DNA of 45,356 bases from Clostridia bacterium (GTDB taxonomy: Bacteria > Bacillota > Clostridia > Christensenellales > Aristaeellaceae), in contig JAFYVB010000033.1 of NCBI GenBank assembly GCA_017549335.1, positions 1 to 45,356 on the forward strand. Reading direction: 5' to 3'. Positions 16,154 to 23,904 of this stretch are shown in pieces; position 1 is the first letter of the stretch, and every line of letters starts with the position of its first letter. The position numbers and the translations under genes are program-made. Below the pieces are notes generated by a model. The model was not told where the DNA came from and made no database searches. It worked only from the letters and a program-made list of their open reading frames with translations.

Positions 16154-16182
16154 ATTGTACCGCCGATTGGGAAAAATCTCAA
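16154..16182 (-). promoter_or_regulatory. Sigma-A promoter of the ribulokinase operon
   Basis: On the minus strand: TTGAGA (16182-16177), 17-bp spacer, TACAAT (16159-16154), about 30 bases before the ATG. Confidence 0.75.
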
Positions 16183-16387
16183 CAAAAAAGCAAAAATATC
16201 GCAAGTATTTCAGCAGAGAGTAAAGAGGGGCGCCAGCGCCCTCTTTTTTAATCCGCAGGGGTGGCTTTGCCGCCCCGGGGCCCGCAGCGCTCGAAAAATG
16301 ATCCGGTGGATCATTTTTAGCGAGGGCGGGTCGGAAGACCAAGGGCAGGCAGTTGGAATACTGCTTCCTCTATCAATTTCCGGCCGT

Positions 16388-16427
16388 AAAAAAGAGCTTG
16401 CGGCAAAATTGCCGCAAGCCTTTTTTT
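16388..16427. terminator. Bidirectional intrinsic terminator
   Basis: A perfect 11-bp stem GCTTGCGGCAA/TTGCCGCAAGC (16396-16406 with 16409-16419) is flanked by an A-run (16388-16393) and T-run (16421-16427). It can end the glgC-glgD transcript on the minus strand. Confidence 0.8.
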
Positions 16428-16478
16428 ACAGGAAATGGATGCCTCGGTGAAAAAACTGCTTCAGCTGATTTTTCACCG

Positions 16479-16504
16479 CAGTGTGCCGATTTTTCGGCAC
16501 ACTG
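16479..16504 (-). repeat. Perfect hairpin just downstream of glgD
   Basis: CAGTGTGCCGA (16479-16489) and TCGGCACACTG (16494-16504) form an 11-bp stem with a TTTT loop. No long T-run follows on the minus strand, so it is more likely a 3'-end stabilising or protein-binding hairpin than a stand-alone terminator. Confidence 0.6.
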
Positions 16505-16507
16505 ATA

Positions 16508-17629
16508 TCAAATGATCATATTCTTGCCGATCACCGTGGGATAGGTGGCGGGAGCGATCAGGCGGGTGCCTTCGCGGACGATGACGCCCTTATCCAGCAC
16601 GCAGCCCTCCAGTTCGGTATTGCTCATGATGTAGCCGTCCTGCATCACGATGGCATTGCGGACAACAGCGCCCTTCTGCACGCGTACGCCGCGGAAGATG
16701 ATGCTGTTTTCCACCGTGCCTTCGATGACGCAGCCATCAGCCAGCAGAGAGTTCTTCACCACAGCACCGGGGGCATAGCGGGTGGGCATATCGTCGCGCT
16801 GCTTGCCCCAGACGGGACGTTCGGTGTTGAACAGTTCCTTGCGGACTTCGGGCTTGAGCAGATCCATGGAGCAGTTGAAGTACGCCTGTACGCTGTCCAG
16901 CTTCCACACCTTGCCGGGATTGCGCCAGCCGTAGATCTTCAGGCTGCCGTCACGCAGCGCGCTGATGAGCACGTCGCGTACGAAGTGATACTGCGCGCGG
17001 GACAGAGCGCGGTCCACCAGGTCGATGAGCAGCTCGCGGCGGATCAGGAAGCACTCCATGAAGGTGTTGCAATAGTGCGCCAGAGAGGGCTCCACTTCGA
17101 TATCCTTCACGCGGCCGTTGACGTCCACATCCAGATAGCGGCCGGAATTGCCGCTGCGGACAACGCCGGGATCGTCGGTGTACATCAGCGTTACGTCCGC
17201 GCCGGTGCTGACGTGCTGCTTGAGCATATCGTCATAGCGGGCGTTGTACACCATGCCGGTCTCGGTGACCAGAACATAGCGTTCGCGGCTCTGACGCAGG
17301 TAGGTCAGGTTGCTCTTGACGGCATCCATGAAGCCCGCATACACGCCCACATTGTCATGGGTGAGGAAGGGGGGCAGGATAGCCAGACCCTGATGCTTGC
17401 CATGCAGGTCCCATTCCTTACCGGAGCCCAGATGCTCCATCAGGCTGTGGTAGTTCTTCTGCATAATGATGCCCACGTTGCGGGCACCGCTGGATACCAG
17501 GGAAGAAAGGATAAAGTCGATCACGCGATAGCGCGCGCATACGGGAAGCGCAGCCGTGCCACGGACGGAAGTCAGTTCGCCCAGGGGCTCGTTGGCATTG
17601 GTGTAGATCAGACCCATCATGTTATTCAT
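16508..17629 (-). CDS. glgD: Glucose-1-phosphate adenylyltransferase subunit GlgD
   Basis: 373 aa. A nucleotidyltransferase domain is followed by left-handed beta-helix repeats (VIEGTVENSIIFRGVRVQKGAVVRNAIVM). Compared with GlgC next door, the N-terminal glycine-rich loop is degenerate: the AGGQGSRLG motif is replaced by NANEPLGELT. This is typical of GlgD, the regulatory or non-catalytic partner of GlgC in Firmicutes. It starts 14 bases after glgC. Together they make ADP-glucose for glycogen. No synthase, branching enzyme or phosphorylase gene is in the window. Confidence 0.93.
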   Translation of the reverse strand: MNNMMGLIYTNANEPLGELTSVRGTAALPVCARYRVIDFILSSLVSSGARNVGIIMQKNYHSLMEHLGSGKEWDLHGKHQGLAILPPFLTHDNVGVYAGFMDAVKSNLTYLRQSRERYVLVTETGMVYNARYDDMLKQHVSTGADVTLMYTDDPGVVRSGNSGRYLDVDVNGRVKDIEVEPSLAHYCNTFMECFLIRRELLIDLVDRALSRAQYHFVRDVLISALRDGSLKIYGWRNPGKVWKLDSVQAYFNCSMDLLKPEVRKELFNTERPVWGKQRDDMPTRYAPGAVVKNSLLADGCVIEGTVENSIIFRGVRVQKGAVVRNAIVMQDGYIMSNTELEGCVLDKGVIVREGTRLIAPATYPTVIGKNMII

Positions 17630-17643
17630 AACTGCTGCCTCCT

Positions 17644-18819
17644 TTACTCCGCCGCCCGCTGTTCGCCGGGCTGAACGGTATCGCCCTGCGGAACGGAGGT
17701 ATTGTTGCCCACAACGGCAATCTCGCCGTCAGCGCTGCCGACCACGGCATTTTCGCCGATCACGGCATTTTCCGCGATGATGGTGCGGTATACCTTGGCG
17801 CCGGCGCAGATGCGGGAGCCGGGCATGATCACGCTGTCCACAACTTCGGCACCGGCTTCCACGATAACGCCGGTGGAGAGCACGCTGTGCTGTACCTTGC
17901 CGTACACTTCGCAGCCCTGAGAAACCAGGCTGTTGTTGACCTCAGCTTCGGCGGCGATGTACTGAGCGCCCGCGCCTACGTTGCGGGCATACACGCGCCA
18001 CTTCTTGTCGTGCAGGTCAATGGGCAGGGGCGTAGTCAGCAAGTCCATGTTGGCTTCCCACAGGCTCTCGATGGTACCTACGTCCTTCCAGTAATCGTTG
18101 AAGGAGAACGCGAACATACGCAGACCGTCACCCAGCATGGCGGGGATCACGTTCTTACCGAAGTCCTTGTTGCTGTTGGGATCGGCTTCGTCGCGGGTGA
18201 GGTACTCCTTGAGCACTTTCCAGGTGAAGACGTACACGCCCATGGAAGCGTTGTTGGACTTGGGCTGCTTGGGCTTTTCTTCGAACTCGGTAATGCGGTC
18301 TTCCGCATCGGTGTTCATGATGCCAAAGCGGCTGGCTTCTTCCCACGGAACCTGACGAACGGCGATGGTGGTATCGGCATTCTTTTCAATGTGGTAGCGC
18401 AGCATGGCGGCATAGTCCATCTTATAGATGTGGTCGCCGGAGAGCATCAGCACATAGTCGGGATCATACTGCTGAATGAAGGGAATATTCTGATAAATGG
18501 CGTTGGCGGTACCGGAATACCATTCGCCGGAAGCGCCGGTCTGGTAGGGAGGCAGGACGCACACGCCGCCGTTATTCAAGTCCAGATCCCAGGGAGCGCC
18601 CGAGCCGATGTAGGCGTTGAGCTCCAGAGGACGGTACTGTGTGAGCACACCGACGGTATCGATGGCGCTGTTGGCGCAGTTGGACAGGGGGAAATCGATG
18701 ATGCGGTACTTACCGCCGAAGGGAACGGCGGGCTTGGCCATATTCTTGGTCAGCACACCCAGACGGCTGCCCTGACCGCCGGCCAGAAGCATGGCGACGC
18801 ACTGCTTTTTATGAAGCAT
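17644..18819 (-). CDS. glgC: Glucose-1-phosphate adenylyltransferase, catalytic subunit GlgC
   Basis: 391 aa. It has the pyrophosphorylase loop [14 protein letters not shown] with [20 protein letters not shown], the GTANAIYQN block and the [10 protein letters not shown] metal-binding site. The sugar-phosphate region is [11 protein letters not shown], and a C-terminal beta helix ends the protein. The reaction is ATP + glucose-1-phosphate to ADP-glucose + PPi, the committed step of bacterial glycogen synthesis. The Ala/Glu-rich last 15 residues are a nonconserved tail. It is first in the glgC-glgD operon behind the promoter at 18899-18926. Confidence 0.95.
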   Translation of the reverse strand: MLHKKQCVAMLLAGGQGSRLGVLTKNMAKPAVPFGGKYRIIDFPLSNCANSAIDTVGVLTQYRPLELNAYIGSGAPWDLDLNNGGVCVLPPYQTGASGEWYSGTANAIYQNIPFIQQYDPDYVLMLSGDHIYKMDYAAMLRYHIEKNADTTIAVRQVPWEEASRFGIMNTDAEDRITEFEEKPKQPKSNNASMGVYVFTWKVLKEYLTRDEADPNSNKDFGKNVIPAMLGDGLRMFAFSFNDYWKDVGTIESLWEANMDLLTTPLPIDLHDKKWRVYARNVGAGAQYIAAEAEVNNSLVSQGCEVYGKVQHSVLSTGVIVEAGAEVVDSVIMPGSRICAGAKVYRTIIAENAVIGENAVVGSADGEIAVVGNNTSVPQGDTVQPGEQRAAE

Positions 18820-18898
18820 GGTGAATCCTTCCTTCCTGATGCGTGTCTTGCACGCTGTTTATTCATAATGACACAGGCATTATCAACCCATTACTTTT

Positions 18899-18926
18899 AT
18901 TATACCATTGATTTATTTGCTGTCAA
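18899..18926 (-). promoter_or_regulatory. Sigma-A promoter of glgC-glgD
   Basis: Minus strand: TTGACA (18926-18921), 16-bp spacer, TATAAT (18904-18899), both perfect consensus. The roughly 75-base leader shows no recognisable riboswitch. Confidence 0.85.
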
Positions 18927-18982
18927 TGCCGCAAACGGCAACGAAACGCAATTTAGATGGTTTTTTCTGTCAGACGGCAGCT

Positions 18983-20290
18983 TCAGTATATCAACACAAA
19001 CTTCGACTGAATGAATCCATGGATCCCCTTGTAATACACCTCGCACCAATCGCCGCTTTTTGCGATCACCGCCACCGTTTCGCCCGTTTTCACGCTGGTC
19101 AGCACTTTGCTTGACAGTGACTGTCCCGCGCGGATATTCACGGTGGTTTTTCCTTCCATGCTGCCGTTCACATGAACGCGTCCCACCGTGCCCTGCAAGG
19201 TGCTGAAGGGGGTTAAGGGATACTGGGTGCGGAGGCTTATGTAGCGGGAGATGTTGGCATCGTATTCTTCCTTTGTCAGCATCTTTCCGGAAGGATGCAT
19301 ATATTCATAGGTATCCGATTGCCAGTAGGGTGCATTGGGAGAATAATCATATTCAATCATGGTGACTTCGATATAATCCAGCGCGTTATCCTTATTCAGA
19401 TACATCAGGGCAGAAAGTCCGGAGCCTGCGCTGTTTGAGCCGTCATGACCGATCACTTTATCCCTGCACGTATAGAAGGTGGATCGCTCCCAGCTTCTTG
19501 CCACTTCCACCGGCGTGCCGCTGTGGAGGGTGTACATGGCAAAGAGCGTCTTTGCCGTGTAGCCCTCCGTCAAGGAGCCGATCAGCAATTCGGGAACGCC
19601 GTCATCATTCATATCTTCCAGCATGTAGCCAACGGTCGACAGCGCATTTTCCCCGTAATGACCCACGCACATCTCACTCAGCTCGTTATCAAAGACCTTT
19701 TCCAGATCCCACTTTTCGGTCAGCGCCAGATAATACTTCTGCAAAACCGGCATATAGGGGCTGCTCAGCGCAACGGTGGGGGCGCCCGCAGCACTTACCT
19801 TGCGATCAACGCTTTCCACAGACAAATATTTTGTCCTGATATATCCGACATCCGCGCCTTCGCAGATATAGTACCAATGGCTGTTCGTTTCGCCCAGAAC
19901 GCGGGTGGTTTCCCCCGCACTGATTGAAAAAACGAAATCCACACCGTCCTTCGGTTCTGTCAGCACTCTGACGTAATCCGGAACGTTTTTCACCCTTCCC
20001 ACCATTTCGAAGCCGGCTTCGTCCGCAGTGGAAAGGAACTTCGACATCATATAGCCGCTTTGAGCGCCGATCTTCACCTTTATCCAGGTTTGATTGGGGG
20101 CGGAGAAGCAGGTGACAGGCGTTCCCGTGAAAAACAAGCCCAGCGATTCGCTGTCGGTGGAAGGGGCTTTTCGCAGGTGGACGCGATCCGCCGTTTTACC
20201 GTTGACAAAGGCGAGATATCCATCTTCATCCGCCCATGCACACAGCGGCAGAACCATCAGACACAAAATGATACAAAAGAATTTTTTCAT
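18983..20290 (-). CDS. Secreted SH3-domain protein
   Basis: 435 aa from ATG 20290. A signal peptide is clear (MKKFFCIILCLMVLPLCAWA). Three bacterial SH3-like repeats are visible: about residues 25-85 (VHLRKAPSTDSESLG), 90-155 (VRVLTEPKDG) and at the C-terminus 375-435 (VNIRAGQSLSSKV, WCEVYYKGIHGFIQ). Between them is a region of about 180 residues with a DMNDDGVPELLIGS segment, which resembles a calcium-binding-type loop seen in FG-GAP-like extracellular proteins. The likely place is the cell wall, but enzymatic function is not apparent. The GTGGTGAAG before the ATG is a weak ribosome binding site. The gene is 52 bases downstream of recA and may receive read-through. Confidence 0.8.
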   Translation of the reverse strand: MKKFFCIILCLMVLPLCAWADEDGYLAFVNGKTADRVHLRKAPSTDSESLGLFFTGTPVTCFSAPNQTWIKVKIGAQSGYMMSKFLSTADEAGFEMVGRVKNVPDYVRVLTEPKDGVDFVFSISAGETTRVLGETNSHWYYICEGADVGYIRTKYLSVESVDRKVSAAGAPTVALSSPYMPVLQKYYLALTEKWDLEKVFDNELSEMCVGHYGENALSTVGYMLEDMNDDGVPELLIGSLTEGYTAKTLFAMYTLHSGTPVEVARSWERSTFYTCRDKVIGHDGSNSAGSGLSALMYLNKDNALDYIEVTMIEYDYSPNAPYWQSDTYEYMHPSGKMLTKEEYDANISRYISLRTQYPLTPFSTLQGTVGRVHVNGSMEGKTTVNIRAGQSLSSKVLTSVKTGETVAVIAKSGDWCEVYYKGIHGFIQSKFVLIY

Positions 20291-20309
20291 TTTCTTCACC
20301 ACGCAAATA

Positions 20310-20335
20310 CGCCCGACAGGCAAGGCCGTCGGGCG
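20310..20335 (-). terminator. Hairpin after recA, weak terminator
   Basis: An 8-bp stem CGCCCGAC/GTCGGGCG (20310-20317 with 20328-20335) lies just after the recA stop on the minus strand. Only a short TATTTG follows, so termination is probably partial. Confidence 0.5.
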
Positions 20336-20342
20336 CAAAAAA

Positions 20343-21443
20343 TCAGTTGATATCGTCCAAATCGTCAAAATCTTCGGGCATTTCGGGGATCTCGCCGTTG
20401 TCTTCCTGCACTTCGGTGGGCTGGAAGGTCATGCGGATGGCGGCCTCGATCTCCTCGCGGATCTCGTCATGCTCTTTCAGGTACAGGCGGCAGTTTTCAC
20501 GGCCCTGGGCGATGCGCTCATCCTTATAGGAGAACCAGGCGCCGCTCTTGTGGATGATGTCGCGCTCCACAGCCATATCGAGGATGGTGCCTTCACGGCT
20601 GATGCCTTCGCCGTAGAGCAGGTCGAACTCCGCCACGCGGAAGGGCGGGGCCACCTTGTTTTTGACCACCTTGATCTTGGTGCGGTTGCCGATGACGATG
20701 GAGCCGTTCTTCAGCTGCTCGCCGCGGCGCACGTCCAGACGCACGGAGGCGTAGAACTTCAGCGCACGGCCGCCGGTGGTGACTTCGGGGTTGCCGTACA
20801 TCACGCCCACCTTTTCACGCAGCTGGTTGATAAACACCGCCACGGCGTTGGTCTTGTTGACCACGCCCGCCAGCTTGCGCATGGCCTGGCTCATCAGGCG
20901 CGCCTGCAGACCCACGAAGCTGTCGCCCATTTCGCCGTCGATCTCGGCGCGGGGAACCAGAGCGGCAACAGAGTCCACCACCAGAATATCCACAGCGCCG
21001 GAACGCACCAGCGCTTCGGCGATCTCCAGCGCATCTTCACCGGTGGAGGGCTGGCTGACGTACAGCTCTTCGATGTTTACGCCCAGCTTCTGGGCATAGG
21101 CGGGATCCAGCGCATGCTCGGCGTCGATAAACGCGGCAATGCCGCCCCGCTTCTGGCACTCAGCCACCAGATGCAGCGCAACGGTGGTTTTACCGGAGGA
21201 TTCGGGGCCGAAAACCTCGATGATGCGGCCCTTGGGAATGCCGCCTACACCCAGCGCCATATCCAGCTCCAGACAGCCCGTGGGGATCACGTCCACCTTC
21301 ATGTGCGCCTGATCGCCCAGCTTCATCACCGTGCCCTTGCCGAACTGCTTTTCAAGGGAAGCCAGCGTGGTTTCCAATGCACGGGCGCGTTCGTCCATCA
21401 CTTTCTGCGCCGCGGCCGTTTCTTTCGCCTTTGCCTTTGCCAT
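20343..21443 (-). CDS. recA: Recombinase RecA
   Basis: 366 aa. Walker [10 protein letters not shown] is at residues 79-87; the [26 protein letters not shown] (Walker B) and [17 protein letters not shown] blocks are all intact, and the acidic C-terminal tail is present. RecA forms filaments on single-stranded DNA, drives strand exchange and activates LexA self-cleavage. It is the last gene of rimO-pgsA-cinA-recA, 16 bases after cinA, with no LexA box of its own immediately upstream. The LexA-type box lies at the head of the operon (23830-23843). Confidence 0.97.
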   Translation of the reverse strand: MAKAKAKETAAAQKVMDERARALETTLASLEKQFGKGTVMKLGDQAHMKVDVIPTGCLELDMALGVGGIPKGRIIEVFGPESSGKTTVALHLVAECQKRGGIAAFIDAEHALDPAYAQKLGVNIEELYVSQPSTGEDALEIAEALVRSGAVDILVVDSVAALVPRAEIDGEMGDSFVGLQARLMSQAMRKLAGVVNKTNAVAVFINQLREKVGVMYGNPEVTTGGRALKFYASVRLDVRRGEQLKNGSIVIGNRTKIKVVKNKVAPPFRVAEFDLLYGEGISREGTILDMAVERDIIHKSGAWFSYKDERIAQGRENCRLYLKEHDEIREEIEAAIRMTFQPTEVQEDNGEIPEMPEDFDDLDDIN

Positions 21444-21459
21444 GGTATATACCTCTCTT

Positions 21460-21915
21460 TTATAAAATCAAATATTCCTTCAAAATCTCCAGCGCCGCTT
21501 CCGCGCTCTGCCGGCGGATCTCCCCCCGGTCACCCGAAAAACGGCATTCGCGGCTCTCGCACCTGTCCTTCGACGCAAAGCCGATATACACCAGCCCCAC
21601 GTCCTCGCCGTCGGGGCCTGCATAGCCCGTGGCGGACAGGGCATAGTCTGCGTTCATCAGTTTTCGCACGCCGCTTGCCATTTCCCGGGCTGTTTCGCCG
21701 CTGACCGCGGTATGCCGCTTCAGCGTTTCCGCGCTGACCCGGAGCACCTTTTCCTTGATGCCCTCGTCATAGCTGACCACACCGCCGAGAAACACTTTGC
21801 TGGCTCCCGGTACGGATACGATGCGGTCGCTGATCAGCCCGCCGGTGAGGCTTTCCGCCGCTGCCAGCGTTTGCTGCCGCTCCGTGAGCAGCTGCACGAT
21901 CTTTTGCGCGTTCAT
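21460..21915 (-). CDS. cinA: CinA C-terminal-type nicotinamide-nucleotide amidohydrolase
   Basis: 151 aa. This is the stand-alone C-terminal (PncC) domain of CinA, with [35 protein letters not shown] and [18 protein letters not shown]. It lacks the N-terminal molybdopterin-binding-like domain found in full CinA. PncC deamidates nicotinamide mononucleotide to nicotinate mononucleotide. It overlaps the stop of pgsA by one base (TGATG) and precedes recA, the classical pgsA-cinA-recA order of Firmicutes. Confidence 0.92.
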   Translation of the reverse strand: MNAQKIVQLLTERQQTLAAAESLTGGLISDRIVSVPGASKVFLGGVVSYDEGIKEKVLRVSAETLKRHTAVSGETAREMASGVRKLMNADYALSATGYAGPDGEDVGLVYIGFASKDRCESRECRFSGDRGEIRRQSAEAALEILKEYLIL

Positions 21916-22433
21916 CAGCCCTTGAGATCCTTTTTAAACAAGTCTTTGAGCTGCACGAAATATTCAATGCCGGAATAGATCGTCAGCGCAGCCACGATGA
22001 TGCTCAGGATCAGCCCCAGCACGTTTTGGAACACGCAGCAATAGATGATGGTGGTCATCTGCATGGCAGTCTTGATTTTGCCGCTCATGCCGGCCGCCAC
22101 CACCTTGCCCTGTTCCACGGCGATCAGGCGCAGGCCGTCCACCGCCAGCTCACGCACCGCCACAATGATGGGCAGCCATACGGGCAAAAGCCCCTTTTGC
22201 GCCATGAGGATCATCATGCTCAGCGTGAGGATCTTATCGGCAATGGGATCGGCAAACTTGCCGAAGTTGGTCACCAGATTATCCCGGCGGGCCAGATAAC
22301 CGTCCACAAAGTCGGTAATGGAAGCCGCCGCGAACACCAGCGCCGCGGGGATACTCCACCCCAGCGCCAGCATGATCAGACAAACCGGCACCAGAGCAAT
22401 GCGAATAAGCGTCAGTTTGTTGGGAAGATTCAC
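21915..22433 (-). CDS. pgsA: CDP-diacylglycerol-glycerol-3-phosphate 3-phosphatidyltransferase
   Basis: 172 aa membrane enzyme. It has the CDP-alcohol phosphotransferase signature DG-x2-AR-x8-G-x3-D-x3-D (DGYLARRDN...GKFADPIADK) and several membrane segments. The N-terminal MNLPNKLTLIRI is typical of PgsA. It makes phosphatidylglycerol phosphate, the precursor of phosphatidylglycerol and cardiolipin. It lies 15 bases after rimO. Confidence 0.94.
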   Translation of the reverse strand: MNLPNKLTLIRIALVPVCLIMLALGWSIPAALVFAAASITDFVDGYLARRDNLVTNFGKFADPIADKILTLSMMILMAQKGLLPVWLPIIVAVRELAVDGLRLIAVEQGKVVAAGMSGKIKTAMQMTTIIYCCVFQNVLGLILSIIVAALTIYSGIEYFVQLKDLFKKDLKG

Positions 22434-22448
22434 AGTGTTTCCTCCTTA

Positions 22449-23750
22449 TCAGTCGGCCAGTTCGCCGTACAGATCGTAAGTATCAGCCCGGGTGATGCGC
22501 ACGTTTTCGAACTGACCCACCGTCAGCTCACGGGGAGAGAAAATGTGCACCTCGCCGTCGGAATCGGGGGCTTCCATCTCGGTGCGGCCGATGTAGGTCA
22601 GCCCGTCGTGCCCCGTGATCAGCGTTTTGTAGGTTTTGCCGATGCGCTCTTCGTTCAGCTCCCGGCTGATCTGCGCCTGCAGCGCCATGAGCCGGTCCAG
22701 GCGCTCCTGCTTGATCTCTTCGGGAATCTGATCGGGCATTTCGGCGCCGGGGGTGTCCTCCTCGGCAGAGTAGGCGAAAGCGCCCATTCGGTCAAAGCGA
22801 ACTTCACGGGTGAAGTCCATCAGTTCTTCAAAGTCCTCCTCCGTTTCGCCGGGGAAGCCCACAATGAAGGTGGTACGCAGCGTGAAGCCCATTTCACGGG
22901 CCTTGAGCAGCATGGCCTTGGCGTCTTTGATATCGCCGCGGCGGTTCATGCGGCGGAGCATCTTCATGGATGCGTGCTGCAGGGGCAGGTCAAGATACTT
23001 GCACACGTTTTCGTGGGCAGCCATTTCCTCGATCAGCGCCATGTCCGTTTCATCGGGGTACATATACAGTACGCGCAGCCACTCAACGCCGGGAACCTTG
23101 GCGGCCTTTTGCACCAGTTCCTGCAGGCTCTTGCCCATATCGCTGCCGTAGCGGGTGGTATCCTGGGAAATGAGGATCTGCTCTCTGGCGCCCTTTTGCG
23201 AAAGCTCCTGCATTTCGGAGAGGATCTTTTCTTCATCGCGGGAGCGATAGCCGCCGCGGATCAGCGGGATGGCACAGTAGGAGCAGCGGTTATCGCAGCC
23301 CTCGCCGATGCGCACATACACCGAATACTCCGGCGTGGTCAGCACGCGTCCGCACTCGGGCATTTCGTTGTGACGGGCGCGGAAATCGGGCTTTTCACCC
23401 TGAAGCGCCTGATCCAGCGCCTCTGCGATGCGCTCGCACTGGCTGACGCCCACCAAAGCGTCGATCTCGGGCATTTCTTCCTTCAGCGCGTCGCCGTAGC
23501 GCTGGGCAAGGCAGCCGGTGACCAGCAAAACTTTGCACTTGCCCGTCTGCTTATACTGCGCCATTTCCAGAATGGTTTCAATGGATTCTTCCTTGGCGGG
23601 ATCGATAAAGCCGCAGGTATTGACCAGCAGTACCTCAGCCTCCTCCACCTCCGCCGTGATTGTATGGCCTCGCTGCGTCAGAACATAGAGCATCTGCTCG
23701 GTATCCACTCTGTTTTTGACGCAGCCCAGCGATATCACACCGATTTTCAA
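22449..23750 (-). CDS. rimO: Ribosomal protein S12 methylthiotransferase RimO
   Basis: 433 aa from TTG 23750, chosen because GGAGGA lies eight bases upstream and the resulting N-terminus MKIGVISLGCVKNRVD is family-like; a 25-residue upstream extension would run through the promoter. It has an N-terminal methylthiotransferase domain with cluster cysteines Cys10, Cys46 and Cys80, a radical SAM motif CDNRCSYC (Cys152, 156, 159), and a C-terminal TRAM domain. It methylthiolates an Asp of ribosomal protein S12. It heads the operon rimO-pgsA-cinA-recA. Confidence 0.94.
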   Translation of the reverse strand: MKIGVISLGCVKNRVDTEQMLYVLTQRGHTITAEVEEAEVLLVNTCGFIDPAKEESIETILEMAQYKQTGKCKVLLVTGCLAQRYGDALKEEMPEIDALVGVSQCERIAEALDQALQGEKPDFRARHNEMPECGRVLTTPEYSVYVRIGEGCDNRCSYCAIPLIRGGYRSRDEEKILSEMQELSQKGAREQILISQDTTRYGSDMGKSLQELVQKAAKVPGVEWLRVLYMYPDETDMALIEEMAAHENVCKYLDLPLQHASMKMLRRMNRRGDIKDAKAMLLKAREMGFTLRTTFIVGFPGETEEDFEELMDFTREVRFDRMGAFAYSAEEDTPGAEMPDQIPEEIKQERLDRLMALQAQISRELNEERIGKTYKTLITGHDGLTYIGRTEMEAPDSDGEVHIFSPRELTVGQFENVRITRADTYDLYGELAD

Positions 23751-23781
23751 AGGCGTGTCCTCCGATAAAATAATCTGAATT

Positions 23782-23810
23782 ATTATAGCATATCTGCAGC
23801 GCGCATACAA
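23782..23810 (-). promoter_or_regulatory. Sigma-A promoter of rimO-pgsA-cinA-recA
   Basis: Minus strand: TTGTAT (23810-23805), 17-bp spacer, TATAAT (23787-23782), about 32 bases before the TTG start of rimO. Confidence 0.72.
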
Positions 23811-23829
23811 GGTGTTTGACGCCAAAATG

Positions 23830-23843
23830 CGAACAAATATTCC
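23830..23843. promoter_or_regulatory. LexA (SOS) box upstream of the recA operon
   Basis: CGAACAAATATTCC matches CGAACRNRYGTTYC at 13 of 14 positions (A for G at position 10). It lies about 20 bp upstream of the -35 hexamer of the rimO-recA operon and after the terminator of the neighbouring gene. The upstream position is less usual than an overlapping one, but the operon contains recA, a canonical SOS gene. Confidence 0.62.
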
Positions 23844-23854
23844 CTAATCGATTT

Positions 23855-23889
23855 CAAAAAAGATCCGGAGGGGTGTTTCCCTCCGGATC
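23855..23889 (-). terminator. Intrinsic terminator of the five-SH3 protein gene
   Basis: An 11-bp perfect stem GATCCGGAGGG/CCCTCCGGATC (23862-23872 with 23879-23889), then TTTTTT on the minus strand. Confidence 0.87.
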
Positions 23890-23904
23890 GGTGCTCTGTT
23901 TGAA

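Larger units (their letters stand above)
16190..16505. other. Hairpin-rich gene-free intergenic region
   Basis: No gene is supported between 16,125 and 16,507. The stretch holds a series of hairpins: 16222-16249 (GC stem then TTTTTT on plus), 16258-16276 (GGGGTGGC/GCCGCCCC), and 16281-16330 (a long hairpin with core AAAAATGATCC/GGATCATTTTT). After these come 16329-16340 (GGTC-GGAA-GACC, a GNRA-type loop), the bidirectional terminator, 16445-16478 (CGGTGAAAAA/TTTTTCACCG) and 16479-16504. This exceeds what termination needs and may be a dispersed palindromic element or a structured RNA. Confidence 0.6.

Noticed and set aside
16070-16450. Possible small genes between the ribulokinase and glgD
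   Set aside because: Open frames here cross several hairpins and have neither ribosome binding sites nor recognisable sequence.
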